Assembly (NCBI GenBank): GCA_039090855.1 | Contig: CM077025.1 | Span: forward strand, 101,722,489 to 101,786,488 | DNA length: 64,000 nucleotides | Direction: 5' to 3' | Source: Macrothele yani | Taxonomy: Eukaryota > Arthropoda > Arachnida > Araneae > Macrothelidae | Part shown: positions 32,280 through 43,439 of the stretch, piece after piece | Layout of the letters: every line of letters begins with the position of its first letter | How positions within the stretch are numbered: position 1 is the first letter of the stretch | Program-made: the position numbers and the translations under genes | Notes under the pieces: model-generated | The model's input: the letters and a program-made list of their open reading frames with translations, nothing else | Database searches by the model: none | What the model was told of the DNA's origin: nothing

Positions 32280-32540
32280 ACAAGACATATCAACGATAAA
32301 TACAGTTAAATTTTACATAGGATGTTAACTAAAAATAAGCTAGATTCATTGCTTAAGAAGAAGATTGCACAAAGGAAATCCCATGTCGATGCAGAAATAG
32401 TGATATTAAACAGTGAATACTTTAAATCTTCTTTAACTGAGGAATTAAAAACACTGCCCAAGGAAATATTAGAAAACACAAGAAGAAAAATGGATAGAAT
32501 AACATTAGCAGTAGAACAAACATTGGAAAAAATGTGATAG
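32280..32540 (+). pseudogene. PLE N-terminal region fragment
   Basis: An open frame (32322-32537) encodes a highly charged helical segment (LKKKIAQRKSHVDAEIV, EELKTLPKEILENTRRK) similar in style to the N-terminal part of PLE-C. Nothing diagnostic such as RT motifs is present, so the assignment rests on composition and on its position next to PLE-E. Confidence 0.4.
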
Positions 32541-32591
32541 TTACATTAGACAGATTATGGGAATTACTTAGGAATAAGGATGTTAATTCTT

Positions 32592-32636
32592 AGCGTCAAA
32601 TTTTCGGGTAGTAACCCTACCCTTCATCAGGACGAA
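32592..32636 (-). ncRNA. Hammerhead-like motif of PLE-E
   Basis: Minus strand: CGTC, CTGATGA, one unpaired A, helix II GGGTAG-GGTTA-CTACCC (six perfect pairs), GAAA, word AATT, U, GACG. CGTC/GACG forms a four-pair helix I. The complete consensus core is present. Confidence 0.65.
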
Positions 32637-32638
32637 CA

Positions 32639-32959
32639 CTACAGTAAGTGTTGCCAACCTAGGGCAAAACTCCAACCTTTAAAATCATTTAAAGTAGTTC
32701 CTCTTCTTCTCTTAATCTCAAGACCTTCCAACAGTTTTCTCTTGAAGAAATGCTTTTGGTGGGTCAGAATTTCTACCGAGTCCCACAGGATTTTATGGCC
32801 AGTAGATTGAACATGTCTGTCAAGGCCAGTTTTATTTGTCATGTTTTTAATGGCTGCTTTATGTTCTTTCAGCCTGGTCTTAAGCTGTCTGCGTGTTTCT
32901 CCTACATGGCTAAGACCACATTCACACTTGATATTGTAGACTACTCCTTCTTTTAACAA
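32639..32959 (-). CDS. GIY-YIG endonuclease domain of PLE-E
   Basis: This open frame of 106 codons forms the C-terminal domain of a PLE protein: GVVYNIKCECGLSHVGETRR (GIY-YIG signature, with HVG in place of YIG), RLKEHKAAI, KTGLDRHVQSTGHKI, and a terminal Glu-containing LLEGLEIKRRRG. The domain nicks the target DNA for primed reverse transcription. It is separated from the RT by stops, so it is a remnant rather than an independent gene, and the Met is only the first in this frame. Confidence 0.75.
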   Translation of the reverse strand: MLKEGVVYNIKCECGLSHVGETRRQLKTRLKEHKAAIKNMTNKTGLDRHVQSTGHKILWDSVEILTHQKHFFKRKLLEGLEIKRRRGTTLNDFKGWSFALGWQHLL

Positions 32960-33055
32960 GATGCTAGTTTCTTGCTGCTTTAATTTAGGAAGGTAGTTAT
33001 TGATCTTATTTCCTAAACCTGGAGCTAGTCTGATTTGAAATTTGATGCTAATCTT

Positions 33056-34050
33056 TTAAAGTTTTTCGAAAAGGCCCTTATGGTAGGTGATTTTTCTAGT
33101 TAACCGACATCCTGGATTACGGTTCCGATCTTTTTTATTAATAGTTAAAAAAATGTCCACTATTGTAGAAGGGTAATTATTATCTTGGAGAATGAGTTTA
33201 AGTTCGTTTTTTTTTTTTTGTGCTCGCTTGTCTAATTCTGAGGAATTGAGAACATTGATCTTTTCTACAAATTGTGAGGTTACATTCCATTTCATGTATT
33301 CTGGATCGTTTGACTAGAAGTTCAGCATTTTGTTAGTGTTAGTGGTCTTTTTGAAGACTTTTGTAAGAATTCTTGCACTTCGAAGAATTAACGACAGGTC
33401 CAGGTAATTTATCTGATTGTTCCGCTGAAGTTCCAGAGTGAAATTTAACTTTTCATCAAGGAAATTGAACCAATCTAGTATGGAAGATGGGACAGAGGGA
33501 TTAGTGCTGTCTAAAATGAAAATAATGTCGTCCATGTATCTGGCATATATTGCCGGAGATAGAAGGAGATATCAGAACCTCTTCTTCCAGTTTGCCAATG
33601 TAGTAATTTGCTAGGAAGGGGGCAACTGGAGAGCCCATAGCCAAACCTGAGGTCTGTTTGTAGAATCGATACTCCAACTGAAAAAAAGTTGTTTTTTAAT
33701 ACAAAAATCAGGATTTCATAGAGGCCAGTCAGTACTTCTTTGCTGAGGTTGTGAAAGACTATCTTATCAGCCAGATCATCTACCATGAATTCCAACAGCC
33801 GATTAGTATCTATGTTAGTATACATAGCTTGGATGTTTAAACTTGCAATTACCGGGTGTTCCAGAAGCTCGAGATTACTTAATTTCTTAAGGAGATCTTG
33901 GGAGTTTCTCAGTATGGCAGGAGGTTCTTGAAAGATATTTTTAGATGGTCCAGGAGATAATATTGTAGGTTCAAGAAAGGTGAATTTTTTTAAATTCACA
34001 ATTGGTCTCAGAGGTTCTCCTGGTTTGTGAAGTTTATTTGTTCCATATAT
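33056..34050 (-). pseudogene. PLE-E reverse transcriptase remnant
   Basis: Minus-strand frames give VIASLNIQAMYTNI at motif A (the catalytic Asp of LDI is Asn here), a shifted motif B, ARYMDDIIFIL (motif C, about 33522-33545), INYLDLSL, and a thumb-like ITYHKGLFEKL. The motif B region is readable only by changing frame near 33610-33680. The Asn at motif A would inactivate the enzyme even without the frameshifts. Confidence 0.75.
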
Positions 34051-34222
34051 TAGGTACTTGAATTAATTCCCGCTGTTGCCCAATAGAGCGCAGCAGTGGT
34101 GCGCTGTGACCCGGGGCACACATGACCTCCCACGTGCACGTGTCTACCGTCCTTAGTCTTGGCGAAGCAGTGTGTGACATGCGATAGGAGGGCACAGAAC
34201 ACGAGCTTGTATCGCATTCACG

Positions 34223-34879
34223 ATGTCAAGTTTCGTGCCAGAAAAGGAGCATTTGCGGGAAGCATTACTCTTCTGCTTTCATCTCAAGAAATCTGCAGCG
34301 GAAAGTCATCATTTGCTAGTGCAGGCGTATGGGGAACATGCGCTATCGGAAACAACATGCAGAGAGTGGTTCCGATGCTTCAAAGGCAACGAATATGATG
34401 TGAAGGACAAAGAGCGCCCTGGGCAGCCGAAAAAGTTCAAAGATGGCGCATTGGAGGCCTTATTGGACAAGGATTCATGTCAGATGCTCCATGTCTAAAA
34501 CACTACAGGTCAATGAGTCAATGGTTAACAAACATGTAAAGGCAATGGGAATGATCCAGAAGCTCGGAAACTGGATCCCACATGCATTGTGGGAGAGCGA
34601 CATCCCCAAAGGTGAAACCATGTGTGAATTGCTGCTGCAACAACACAAACAGAAGTCGTTTTTGCATCGAATAGTGACTCACGATGAAAAATGGATTTGT
34701 TACGATAATCCTAAGTGCAAGAAATCATGGGTTCATCCCGGCGAACCATCAACCTCCCCGCCTAAACCACACATCCATGGCAGGAAGGGGATGCTGTGCA
34801 TTTGGTGGGATCAAGTCGGTGTTGTGTATTCTGAGCTGCTGCAACCCGGTGAAACCATCAATGCTGAACAGTACCGATG
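34223..34879 (+). pseudogene. mariner transposase, N-terminal part
   Basis: The first frame (34223-34498) encodes the paired helix-turn-helix region (FVPEKEHLREALLFCFHLKK, ETTCREWFRCFKGNEYDVKD, ERPGQPKKF). A shift near 34495 leads to the second frame with VNESMVNKHVKAMG, IVTHDEKWICYDN (first catalytic Asp) and LCIWWDQVGVVYSELLQPG. It stops at 34878 where the insert begins. The closest type is a DD34D mariner. Confidence 0.85.
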
Positions 34880-34884
34880 ATACG

Positions 34885-37800
34885 ACGTGGTTTGGTTGTT
34901 AAAAATATTATTATATTATGATGATGAACTTACTTCTGAAAAAATGCAAATATTACACAATTTTATTTTTTAAAAAGAAGAAAATGGCCGGTGATCAATC
35001 TAGGGACCCCAATTAAGAATTTTTTTTCATCAACGACTAACACCCTAGGTACGATCCTTAAAAACTCCCAGTAAATGGAAGGTGATTCCACCACCACCGA
35101 CAGGAGAAATTCACATACGACACAAAATAATTTGATTAAACATATGTTCCAGGTTAACTATAAATTTATTTTGTGCTCCCAGGCACAGGTTGGAAAAACA
35201 CTTGATACAAGGAAACTTTAGGTGGCTAGGCCGAATAAAAAAAGAATTTAGCTATGAATTTTAGAGTCCAGAGCATGTTAACAGTCCTAAATAATCCTCT
35301 CAGAAACCCTATTCTGCAAACCAAGTAGTTTTCACCTGTGTGGTTTAGAGGGTGAAGGAGGTAAGTGGCACAATTTGGTTACCAGCCTGCCTTACAAAAA
35401 TCATCAAAGAATGTGATCATTCACTCAAAGAGTGCTAAGAGCTTAATGCTCGATGTGCATATCTGATACCTGTTGAACCTTGAGCTAAATGCTCTTTACA
35501 ATTTAGATTTGGATGGTTAAGAGTGACATTTTAAAATTTTCCTTTTTTTTTTTTTTTCACAACACACTGCTTTTGATCAGTTACCTGGAAAAATCTCTTC
35601 TTAATTTACAGTAACACATTCTACTACATTTGTTGGTTCTGGCCAAACCTTACACACACTCAAAATAATAAAAAAAAATTTCAATTTCTTTACTCCCCTC
35701 TATGTTTAATAATTTTTCTTTCCCTTTTCAAAACAAGGAATATCTTTCTACAAAATGTACCTTCCCCTATATATATATATATTTTTTTTTATGAAATAAC
35801 ATCATATCATATTTTTTTTTAATCACATTAAAACCAAAAACAATTAGGTGGTCGCCGAAAGAAAGTTTGCCGTTGATGACGTTTTTTTTTTTTGTTTTTT
35901 TCCTTGTTTCCTTGTTTGCTTTCTCTCTCTCTCTCTTCTCTTCTCAAGGAAGCTTTGTCAGTTAAACAGCATGGAAATGTTTGAGCTGAGCGGAGGAATT
36001 ACGGGGTTTTTTTTTCTTTTTTTGTTAACTGCTGAGGTTCGGCGTCACGGAGTCTGTCCGTCGCCGTGAATTTACGCAAGTTTCCTTCCTTGCTGCCGAA
36101 CTGCGTGGACATATCTTTCCCTGCCCCTCAAGTGGACAATAAGAAAGGAATTAAAAGATTCGAAGGTTCAAACTTAAGTATCAATGCTTGTACCGCAATT
36201 TCTCCGGCGTCTCCGTGGGACTCCCGAACTTGGCGGGTGGAAGATATCCAGCCCAGCTACAATTCTCTGTGAGAATGAGGGTTTTCAAGTAGCTTCCTCT
36301 GTTTTGGCATTTAAAAACAAATTAAAAGGTCCTACCATGACGCTGACATCTTTTTCCTTCGTCCTCCCGGAATTTGGCGGCATTTCCGATTTAGAAGCGC
36401 GGTCTGTCCCGCATAGCTTCTTTTTTCCTTCCCCTTTCTTAGTGCTTGGTGGTTTCTAGCTCAACTCTCTCTCTGCATCTCTGCATCTTAAAAGCGTACA
36501 AAAAAAAAAAACGATGCTCTTCGCCTTACGCATCGCGCATGTGCTAGAAAGCGCCGACTTTCCAATTGGCTGCGTGAACGCCCAGGAGGCAGAAACTTCC
36601 TCGATGGATGACTGACCTTTGACCCACGAAAACCGGCGCTGCGGTGAACTTCGCAGAATTCCGCCCAAATCCCGAAGTGTTCCTGTGCAAAGCGAAAAAT
36701 GCCTTTTCGAAGTAAACAAGAGCATAAATAAATCGGACTTTCTGCACTGGTAAAGCTGGGAAAACGTCCTCACAGATGCCATTCTACGAATTTATCAATT
36801 TATCGCTTTTAGAAAAGCGACACCAGAAACTGTAGCCATTTTCGTTCTTTCTTTCTGAACAAAGACTTTTGGAGACCACCTTTACAAAAATTCATTAAAC
36901 AAATTAACTAACATTAACGAACATCGTTACAATTAACTTCGTAATGCATAAAAATCGAATTCTCTCTCGCTACAGATACGACGATCGGAATTACGAAAAA
37001 ATAGCGTAACGCAACGATGTGTTATTTTGCCCTGATGCATTAAGCCACAATTTTATTCTTTTACTAAATGACTATTAAATATCCTTGACGATAGCGCACG
37101 CGCAATTAATTTACGAAAGTCTCTTCGTTACGGAGCGATCGCCGACCCGCTTTTTTTCTAACAGTCGCTGCATTATACTATCACTAGTTAATACCAAGTA
37201 AGATTCATACTAAAACCAACTAAATATTAATACTAAGCAAGATTTTAATTACGAAAGGTTACTAAATTAAGCCCGATACACACAACAACGATTTTAATAC
37301 ACGCTACTGACATATGGCATAAACACGCGTTTTTTCTCATTAGATACCACTACAATAAGATAAAATACTTCAAACACTACATGTTTACAAATTACTTTTC
37401 CATTATTAAAGCTTACAGAATAATATAATAAAAGAAATCGCGATAACGACGGTAAATACGGAACTACAACCTTACGATTTTTTTCTTTTTATCGCTATGT
37501 TATCCCGAGGATCAATAACGCCGAACGCCGCGGCGTCGCCGATAATTTTAAACTGATACATCTAACACTATACATATATAAACTGCACTATACACTTAAG
37601 AAACTAAGGCAAATCAATTCATATACATTACATCATATACTGCACTAAAATAAACTTCACTAATATCTCTTCCCTGAAAGTAAACAGTGCACTAAAAAAT
37701 GCAAAAGGAAGGAAGAAAAAAAAACATTGCATGAAAGAACAACAACAAAAAAACCAGCAATATAGCATGATGTCAAACTTCCTTAAATCTACTTCCCAGC

Positions 37801-38060
37801 TAGTTACACATCCCTTAACTAGAAACAGACATCAGAAGGCTAACTTACTTAGACCTATTCACATAAATTTAACTACATACACAGAGATCAACACTTCATA
37901 GAGAAATCAGAAAGAAAAGAAAATAAATGAAAAGAATTTACTTGATTTTTCTTGACTCTTAAATCTTTTTTTTTTTTTCTAACTCCCTCCTTGCCAAAGG
38001 GATTTGAGATCATCTCATGACAAAAAATCTCACTCTCATTGAGAGTGCGTGGATCTGGTG
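34885..38060. other. Unidentified 3.2-kb insert inside the mariner
   Basis: The insert begins about at GATACGACGTGG after the mariner first half. The left third is AT-rich. From about 35840 to 37560 CpG dinucleotides are frequent and several frames of 70-110 codons exist on both strands, none with a domain I recognise. A CT-microsatellite lies at 35921-35943. No clear terminal repeats or target duplication were found by eye. It could be an LTR element remnant or other captured sequence. Confidence 0.4.
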
Positions 38061-38089
38061 ATGGGTTTTCCGATCCAAAAATATTGGCC

Positions 38090-38507
38090 CATTAATTTAG
38101 AGATCGGAAAAACATCAACAGATCACCGACGTCAATTACTCGATGTGAAACGTGCGCTCATGGAGAAACGGCCGCAATACGCCAAAAGACATGACAAGGT
38201 TATTCTTCTCCATGACAACGCTAGACCTTGTGTTGCCAAATCCATCAAGGAACTCTTGGAGGCACTTGGCTGGGACATCTTACCCCACCCGCCTTATTCC
38301 CCGGACATTGCTCTCTCGGACTTTCATTTGTTTCAGTCGCTACAACATGGCCTGTCGGAGCAGCACTTCCTTTCTGTCGCGGATATCCAAAAATGGCTCA
38401 ATGAATGGTTCGCCTCGAAAGAACCTGCATTTTTCTGCCGCAGAATCCATTTGTTACCCCAGTGGTGGGAAAAGGTCGTAGCTGCCAATGGACACTACTT
38501 TGAATAG
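38090..38507 (+). pseudogene. mariner transposase, C-terminal part
   Basis: The frame encodes RRQLLDVKRALMEKRPQYAK, VILLHDNARPCVAKSIKELL (second Asp), LPHPPYSPDIALSDFHLF (third Asp) and the terminal WWEKVVAANGHYFE. The spacing fits a DD34D mariner. The segment just upstream (38049-38100) seems to repeat the GETI...YRRQL region present at the end of the N-terminal part in altered form, so the insertion may have come with a small duplication or a second mariner copy. Confidence 0.85.
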
Positions 38508-38583
38508 ACTATCCTGTACCATTCTGTGGCAACACATAGGTGTTTTTGTGGAAAAAAACAGTGGGAATTAATTCAAGCACCTA

Positions 38584-39150
38584 ATAGTTGAGGGATTCTG
38601 TAATGTAGTTTTGAAAAATCCTTGAAATTGGTTATTTCTTTTTAAAGATCTAAGTAGCTTATTATAGTTTTTTATAGCCACATACATCTAGGGGTTTTCA
38701 GATATTACTTCATACATAGGTTTTTTAAGTTCATCTTCCATTTTTTTAATGTATTTCTCTTTTTCTAGTAGAACTAGAGACTTGCTCTTGTCAGCTTTTA
38801 AAGCTACAATATTGGTATTAGATTTGAATTCTTTTAGAGCCCTGAGGTGAGCAGGGTTGAAATTCATAGGAGGAGTTATAATGTACTTTTCTTTTTCTAC
38901 AAACTTTGTCAGACACGTAGTATATTGATTTCTCAAATTTAGCGCTGTGTCGGGATCTTCTTTTTCTACTTCATTGCAAATACTCTCTAATTCTATAATT
39001 AGATTTTTTTTTTGTTTAGCTTATTGGTAGTGAGGTTGAAATTACTACCTTTATTAAGGATATTCTTTTAGTACATATTTATACCTTCCTCTGTGAGATC
39101 GATCACATGTTTCTTAGCCCAAAATAACAAATCTCTAAAATTTGGCAAGA
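38584..39150 (-). pseudogene. PLE-E protein N-terminal region
   Basis: The minus strand encodes HVIDLTEEGINM (39068-39110), ELESICNEVEKEDP, NQYTTCLTKFVEKEKYI and NTNIVALKADKSKSLVLLEKE, colinear with the N-terminal part of PLE-C (HVIDLTKEGVDEN, LRADKSKVLVLVEKE). Stops separate the blocks. It is truncated at about 39150 by the RTE insertion. Confidence 0.7.
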
Positions 39151-40798
39151 AAGAAGTTAAATCGAGGACAGAACTGGATACCCAGTTTGAAGAATAGAGA
39201 AAGTGAACTGATATATGATAGAAAAGAAATAATGAACATCTGTGAGGAGTTTTATACCACCCTTTATAGAAGTATACAAACTGATAATTTGAAAGAACAT
39301 CTGGAAGAAAATTTAGAAGATATTCCAAAAATAACAATAAAGGAAATAGAAAAGGCTATTTCAGAACTAAAGAAAAATAAAAGTCCAAAACAAGATGGAA
39401 TAACAGCAGAACACTTAAAAGAAGGAGGAGAAATGTTATGGAAATCCATGACAGCTTTATTTAGTGAAGCAATAGAAAAGGAAGAAATCCCTGAACAATG
39501 GAATAATGCAATTATAACTTATTTATAAAAAAGGAAACAAAGATGATATTCACAACTATAGACCTATAAGCATTTTGTCACAAGTGTGTAAACTTTACAC
39601 AAAAATAATATTAAAAAGATCTTCAAAATTAGAAGATGCACAATCAGTAGAACATGGGTTTTAGGTCTGGTTACTCTACAATAGACCATCTACGTACAAT
39701 TAACCCATTAGTAGAAAAAACAAATGAATATCAGAAAGAATTTCACATAGTTTTTGTAGACTATACCAAAACTTTTGATTCCATATATCAAAAGGAAATG
39801 AGTTCTTCAATAAAAAGACAAACATTGGAAGGAAAATATGTCAGTTTAATAAATAAAAAATATAGCAAAGTTACAGCAGCAATAAAGTTGGAGGGCATGA
39901 GCTCGGTTTTCGAGGTGGAGAGAGCGGTTAGACAAGGAAACCCACTATCTCCAAAATCATTTAACTCTGTGTTGGAAGATATTTCTAGGAATTTAAACTG
40001 GGATGAAAAAGGATTAAACATAAATGGAAGGTACCTAAATAATTTAAGATTTGCTGATGACATAGTCATCATTATAACTAGTAATAGTGAAATGCAAAAT
40101 ATGATAGAGGATTTATGGATGGAAAGTCTTAAAAAAGTCTGACAATAAACACAGCAAAAACTAAATAAATCTTATATGAACAATACAGAAAAGATTTTGA
40201 TAAAAGGAAAAGAAATAAAAAAAGCAGATGAATATATTTATTTAGGTCAAGTAATCAGTTTTAAAGAAAGACAAGAAAGAGAAATCAATAGAATAATTAT
40301 CCAAGGTAATAGATCCTTTTGGATACTTAAAGACTATTTAACCGATGATCTTCCCTTGTGTTTAAAAAGAAATATCTTCAATGCCTGTATTAACCCCATA
40401 TTTACTTATGGAAGTGAAACGTGGAGTATCACAGAACAACAATGTAAAAAAATAAGAGTATCAGTAAGAAAGATAGAGAGAAGATTGTTGGGAATAACAA
40501 GAAGAGACAGAGTTAGGAATGTGCTTATAAGAGAAAGAACAGGAATAATATATATTATAAAAATACATGTTGGAAGACTGAAAGATGGACACAATTAATA
40601 ATAAGAAAATGGCAACCGAGAGATGGAAAGAGACTAAGGCGGCGCCAGATAACAAGATGGAGAGATTACCTTCAGAAATTTAGAGGTGCTAAATGGTTGA
40701 CTGAATCTAAGGATCAAGGAAGTTGGAAGAGACCGGGGGAGGCATATACCCTGCAGTGGATGCCAACAGGCTAAGAAGAGGAAGAAACTTATTGTTAG
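39145..40798 (+). pseudogene. RTE-type LINE, second family, 5'-truncated
   Basis: The + strand encodes the end of the inter-domain region, then an RT. At 39142-39528: KKNKSPKQDGITAEHLK and PEQWNNAII. Then NYRPISILSQVCKLYTKI out of frame. At 39654-40142: FRSGYSTIDHLR, FVDYTKTFDSI (motif A), VRQGNPLSPKSF (motif B) and LRFADDIVII (motif C). At 40176-40598: YIYLGQVIS, YGSETWSITEQQ and LLGITRRDRVRN. The tail after 40600 has a basic RRRQITRWRDYL-type block and a purine-rich GAAGAGGAAGAAAC end. The endonuclease is missing. Confidence 0.8.
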
Positions 40799-40799
40799 C

Positions 40800-41088
40800 C
40801 TGATTCAGCCGTCAAGCTTGATATTTTAGAAGCTTTCCACATATATCACAACTCTTCATGACTTGTCAATGACATGGCATCAACTCCCATTTCTTTCAAG
40901 TGCATGGAAACAATTAAATTTAAAATCCATGACCATCAGAACACTAATGATGTCACAGTGATTTGAATATTTACGCTCAATTTATTCTGATGAAGCCAAG
41001 CATGACACTCAACAAAACTATAGTAGACCTTAAAATATAATTATGAATGAACATTATTGATTTGATATATAGACACAATACAAGTTTG
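40800..41088 (+). repeat. PLE-D right terminal repeat
   Basis: This partner of 30970-31265 is in the opposite orientation. It contains CTGATGAAGCC followed by CAAAACTATAGT, the degenerate hammerhead-like motif. The RTE LINE ends directly against its left edge. Confidence 0.65.
40983..41030 (+). ncRNA. Degenerate hammerhead-like motif, PLE-D right
   Basis: CTGATGA is intact, the helix II region is poorly paired, GAAA is replaced by CAAAA, and the helix III word is the palindrome ACTATAGT followed by A. Confidence 0.4.
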
Positions 41089-41528
41089 ATACATTTGTGT
41101 TACCACCAAAGAAAATGCCATTGACCTGGATGTATGCAGCCAGTTTACCCTCTGTATATTGCATTAGTTTGTTACTATGGTGAGATGTAAGCAATACCAT
41201 GTTCATGAAAGATGTGTCTTTGTAAAGCTTATCTTAGTTCCATGTTATTTTGTAACTTCTTCAACTGTAGATGGTAGAAAAAGTATGGAAATTTCTGTGT
41301 AGTTAGTTTTTTAGTTGTCATTTCATGAGGAATAAATTTGCATACAGCATTGCTGAGTCCATAGTGGCTATTATAGTGAAGACAAAAATTCAAGAATACT
41401 CCATACTTTTTGTTGTCGTTGTTGTTTTGTTTTTGTTTTCATTCAGGTTCATTCATAGAACCTTTTTTTTTTCTGTTTGTAACTGGATGTTTCACAGCAT
41501 AGTGCACTTTTATTATATAAATAATATA

Positions 41529-42632
41529 CACCGATGAGCCATTACATTATGACCACCTACCTAATAAACTGTAGGACTGACTCCCTTTGGCCTGCAAAAC
41601 AGCAGCCACTCTGTAAAGCATCGATTCAATGAGGTGGTGATAGGTGTCCTGGAGTATCTGGCACCATAATATCAACAGCAGGTCCTCCAGTTCCCATACA
41701 TTTCGAGGGGGGGGGTGATTTAGTATGAAACAGAAAGTCACCAGCATGTTCCTCGAACCCTTCCTTGATGATTCTGGCAGTGTGGCATGACGTATTATCC
41801 TGTGGGAGACTTAACGATGTTCAAATACCTGAAAGTTGTCAGGGATTGTGCTATTGAGATAATAGGGCCTAAAGTGTTCCAAGAAAGAATCGCCCACAGC
41901 ATAACACCACCGCCACCGGCTGGTTTCCGCCCAACAGTGCATCCAGGTGCCCTAGCCTCCGTTGGTTATCGACGTATCCGCGCTCTGCCATCTACGTGAT
42001 GCACAGGAATCTTGATTCATCAGACCAGGCCACTTTCTTCCAATCATCCACGGTCCAATCTGGATTATCTTGGGCCCATTTCGTGTGTTGTTGGCAATGA
42101 CGTGCAGTGAGCATGGGGACCCGGCTGGGCCTTCGGCTATGCAGGCCCATGCACAGTAGGCTGCGATGAACTGTATGCTGTGACACATTGCCCTAATCAT
42201 CACCGTTGTAGCTGCAGGTGATTTATTGCACTGTGGCCCTGTGGTCATTGTGAACAATGCGTAGTATTGTCTGCTCCCCCAGCATCAGTGAGCTGTGGAC
42301 GACACATGACTGGATGACAGTTTGTCATTTGGCCATCTGTGCATCACTTTTGATACATACTCACTACAGTGGCACATGAACAACCCACATGATGCGCCAT
42401 TTCCGTTTTCCCGTAGTTCCAAGGCGCCATGCCATCCCAATTTGTCCTTTATCAAACTCTGATAAATCGGCAGCTTTTCCCATTCTGACTCTACTAACCA
42501 AAAGGCAGTCTTCATTCCTCTACTAACCAAAAGCCAGTCTTTGGGTTGTATATATACTCCTCTGTGAACTTCACCAGCACTGCCGTTCGATCACTAGGCT
42601 CTGGGTGATCATAATGTAATGGCTCATCATTG
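41529..42632 (-). mobile_element. Tc1-type transposon, decayed
   Basis: Ends CACCGATGAGCCATTACATTATGACC and its inverted partner ATAATGTAATGGCTCATCATTG are bordered by TA at 41527-41528 and 42633-42634. The minus strand carries a dead transposase. The 1.1-kb length suggests an internal loss of a few hundred bases against typical 1.6-kb Tc1 elements. Confidence 0.85.
41560..42540 (-). pseudogene. Tc1 transposase relic
   Basis: Minus-strand pieces read TVHRSLLCMGLHSRRPSRVP, DWTVDDWKKVAWSDESRFL (first catalytic Asp) and, near the left end, ELEDLLLILWCQILQDTYHHLIESM, the usual C-terminal region. N-terminal helix-turn-helix words are seen near 42400-42500. Many stops and shifts; the second and third catalytic residues are not readable. 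Confidence 0.75.
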
Positions 42633-42959
42633 TAATATTTTATAAACAACATCCTTTATCAAAGATGAGTGAACACAAAGCATTGGTTTGTACTGACAAA
42701 TTAGCACATCTCCAAAATTTTCTTTTAGCATCATTTTCTCTAAGACAGGTGGACTACAACTGGAACAGAACGAATTGTTCATTAATGAAAGCGGAACAGA
42801 ATGCCTGGAAATGAAATAAGCCTTTCAACAATGTCAAAGTACAGATGGTCTAGGAGAGGTATTGAGAGCAAATTTCTTTGCCCTTCCTTGTTCCACCCAC
42901 ATTACACACATACACATAGCATAACACAATGAAAAAACAGGGTCAGAGAGAAAACCAAT

Positions 42960-43080
42960 CTGACTGGGTCTGACAAGCTCCCACTTTTTGTTAAAAGTGG
43001 GAGCTTGTCAGACCCAGCTCCCACTTTTAACAAAAGGTGGGAGCTGTCATACTCCTCAAAGGGTTAAAGTTCAAAGTTCT
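42960..43080. repeat. Nested palindromes
   Basis: GCTCCCACTTTT-type words alternate orientation three times (42987, 43005, 43017, 43037), with GGGTCTGACAAGC also inverted. The right edge ACTCCTCAAAGGG is followed by TTAA at 43064. Confidence 0.65.
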
Positions 43081-43084
43081 TTAA

Positions 43085-43157
43085 CCCTTTGAGGAGTATG
43101 AATGTACCAGTACCATAGTGTTTTCTCAATGTGTGGCAAAACTCTCTCCTCAAAGGG
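43085..43157. mobile_element. Tiny TTAA-flanked MITE (piggyBac-like ends)
   Basis: The 73-base unit begins CCCTTTGAGGAG and ends CTCCTCAAAGGG, flanked by TTAA at 43081-43084 and 43158-43161. TTAA duplications and CCC starts fit piggyBac-derived miniature elements. A second end of the same type lies at 43052-43067. Confidence 0.65.
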
Positions 43158-43439
43158 TTAAAGGTGTAACAAATTGATGATAAAGTACTAAGCTAACAGT
43201 CGAGCTTAGATGACAAGCCAAATTTTTTGACAGTATGTTTTGGCATCACAACATATCTTTGTAAAAGAAAGAGAAAGATTTTGTTGTTCACTGAAAATTG
43301 CCCAACACAAATTAAAGCCACTGTAAACTTAAAACACATCAAGATAGCATTCTTTCTTAACTGCTCCTCTTGCGTCCAGTCAATTTCTGGGACAAAATAA
43401 AAGCACTTGAAAAGTAATTGCTGGCAGATGCTTCTGGGA

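Larger units (their letters stand above)
34053..38581 (+). mobile_element. mariner transposon split by a 3.2-kb insert
   Basis: Terminal inverted repeats GGTACTTGAATTAATTCCC at 34053 and, inverted, GGGAATTAATTCAAGCACC ending at 38581 are flanked by TA at 34051-34052 and 38582-38583. The transposase N-terminal and C-terminal parts lie at the two ends on the + strand with about 3.2 kb of unrelated DNA between. The whole sits inside the PLE-E RT region. Confidence 0.85.
32585..39150 (-). mobile_element. PLE-E, minus strand, split by a mariner
   Basis: Reading the minus strand: N-terminal region (39150-38584), mariner insertion (34053-38581), RT (34050-33056), GIY-YIG (32959-32639) and a 3' hammerhead-like motif (32636-32592). 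The sequence of the two halves joins sensibly at the TA target of the mariner. This family is related to PLE-C in protein sequence but clearly diverged. Confidence 0.75.
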
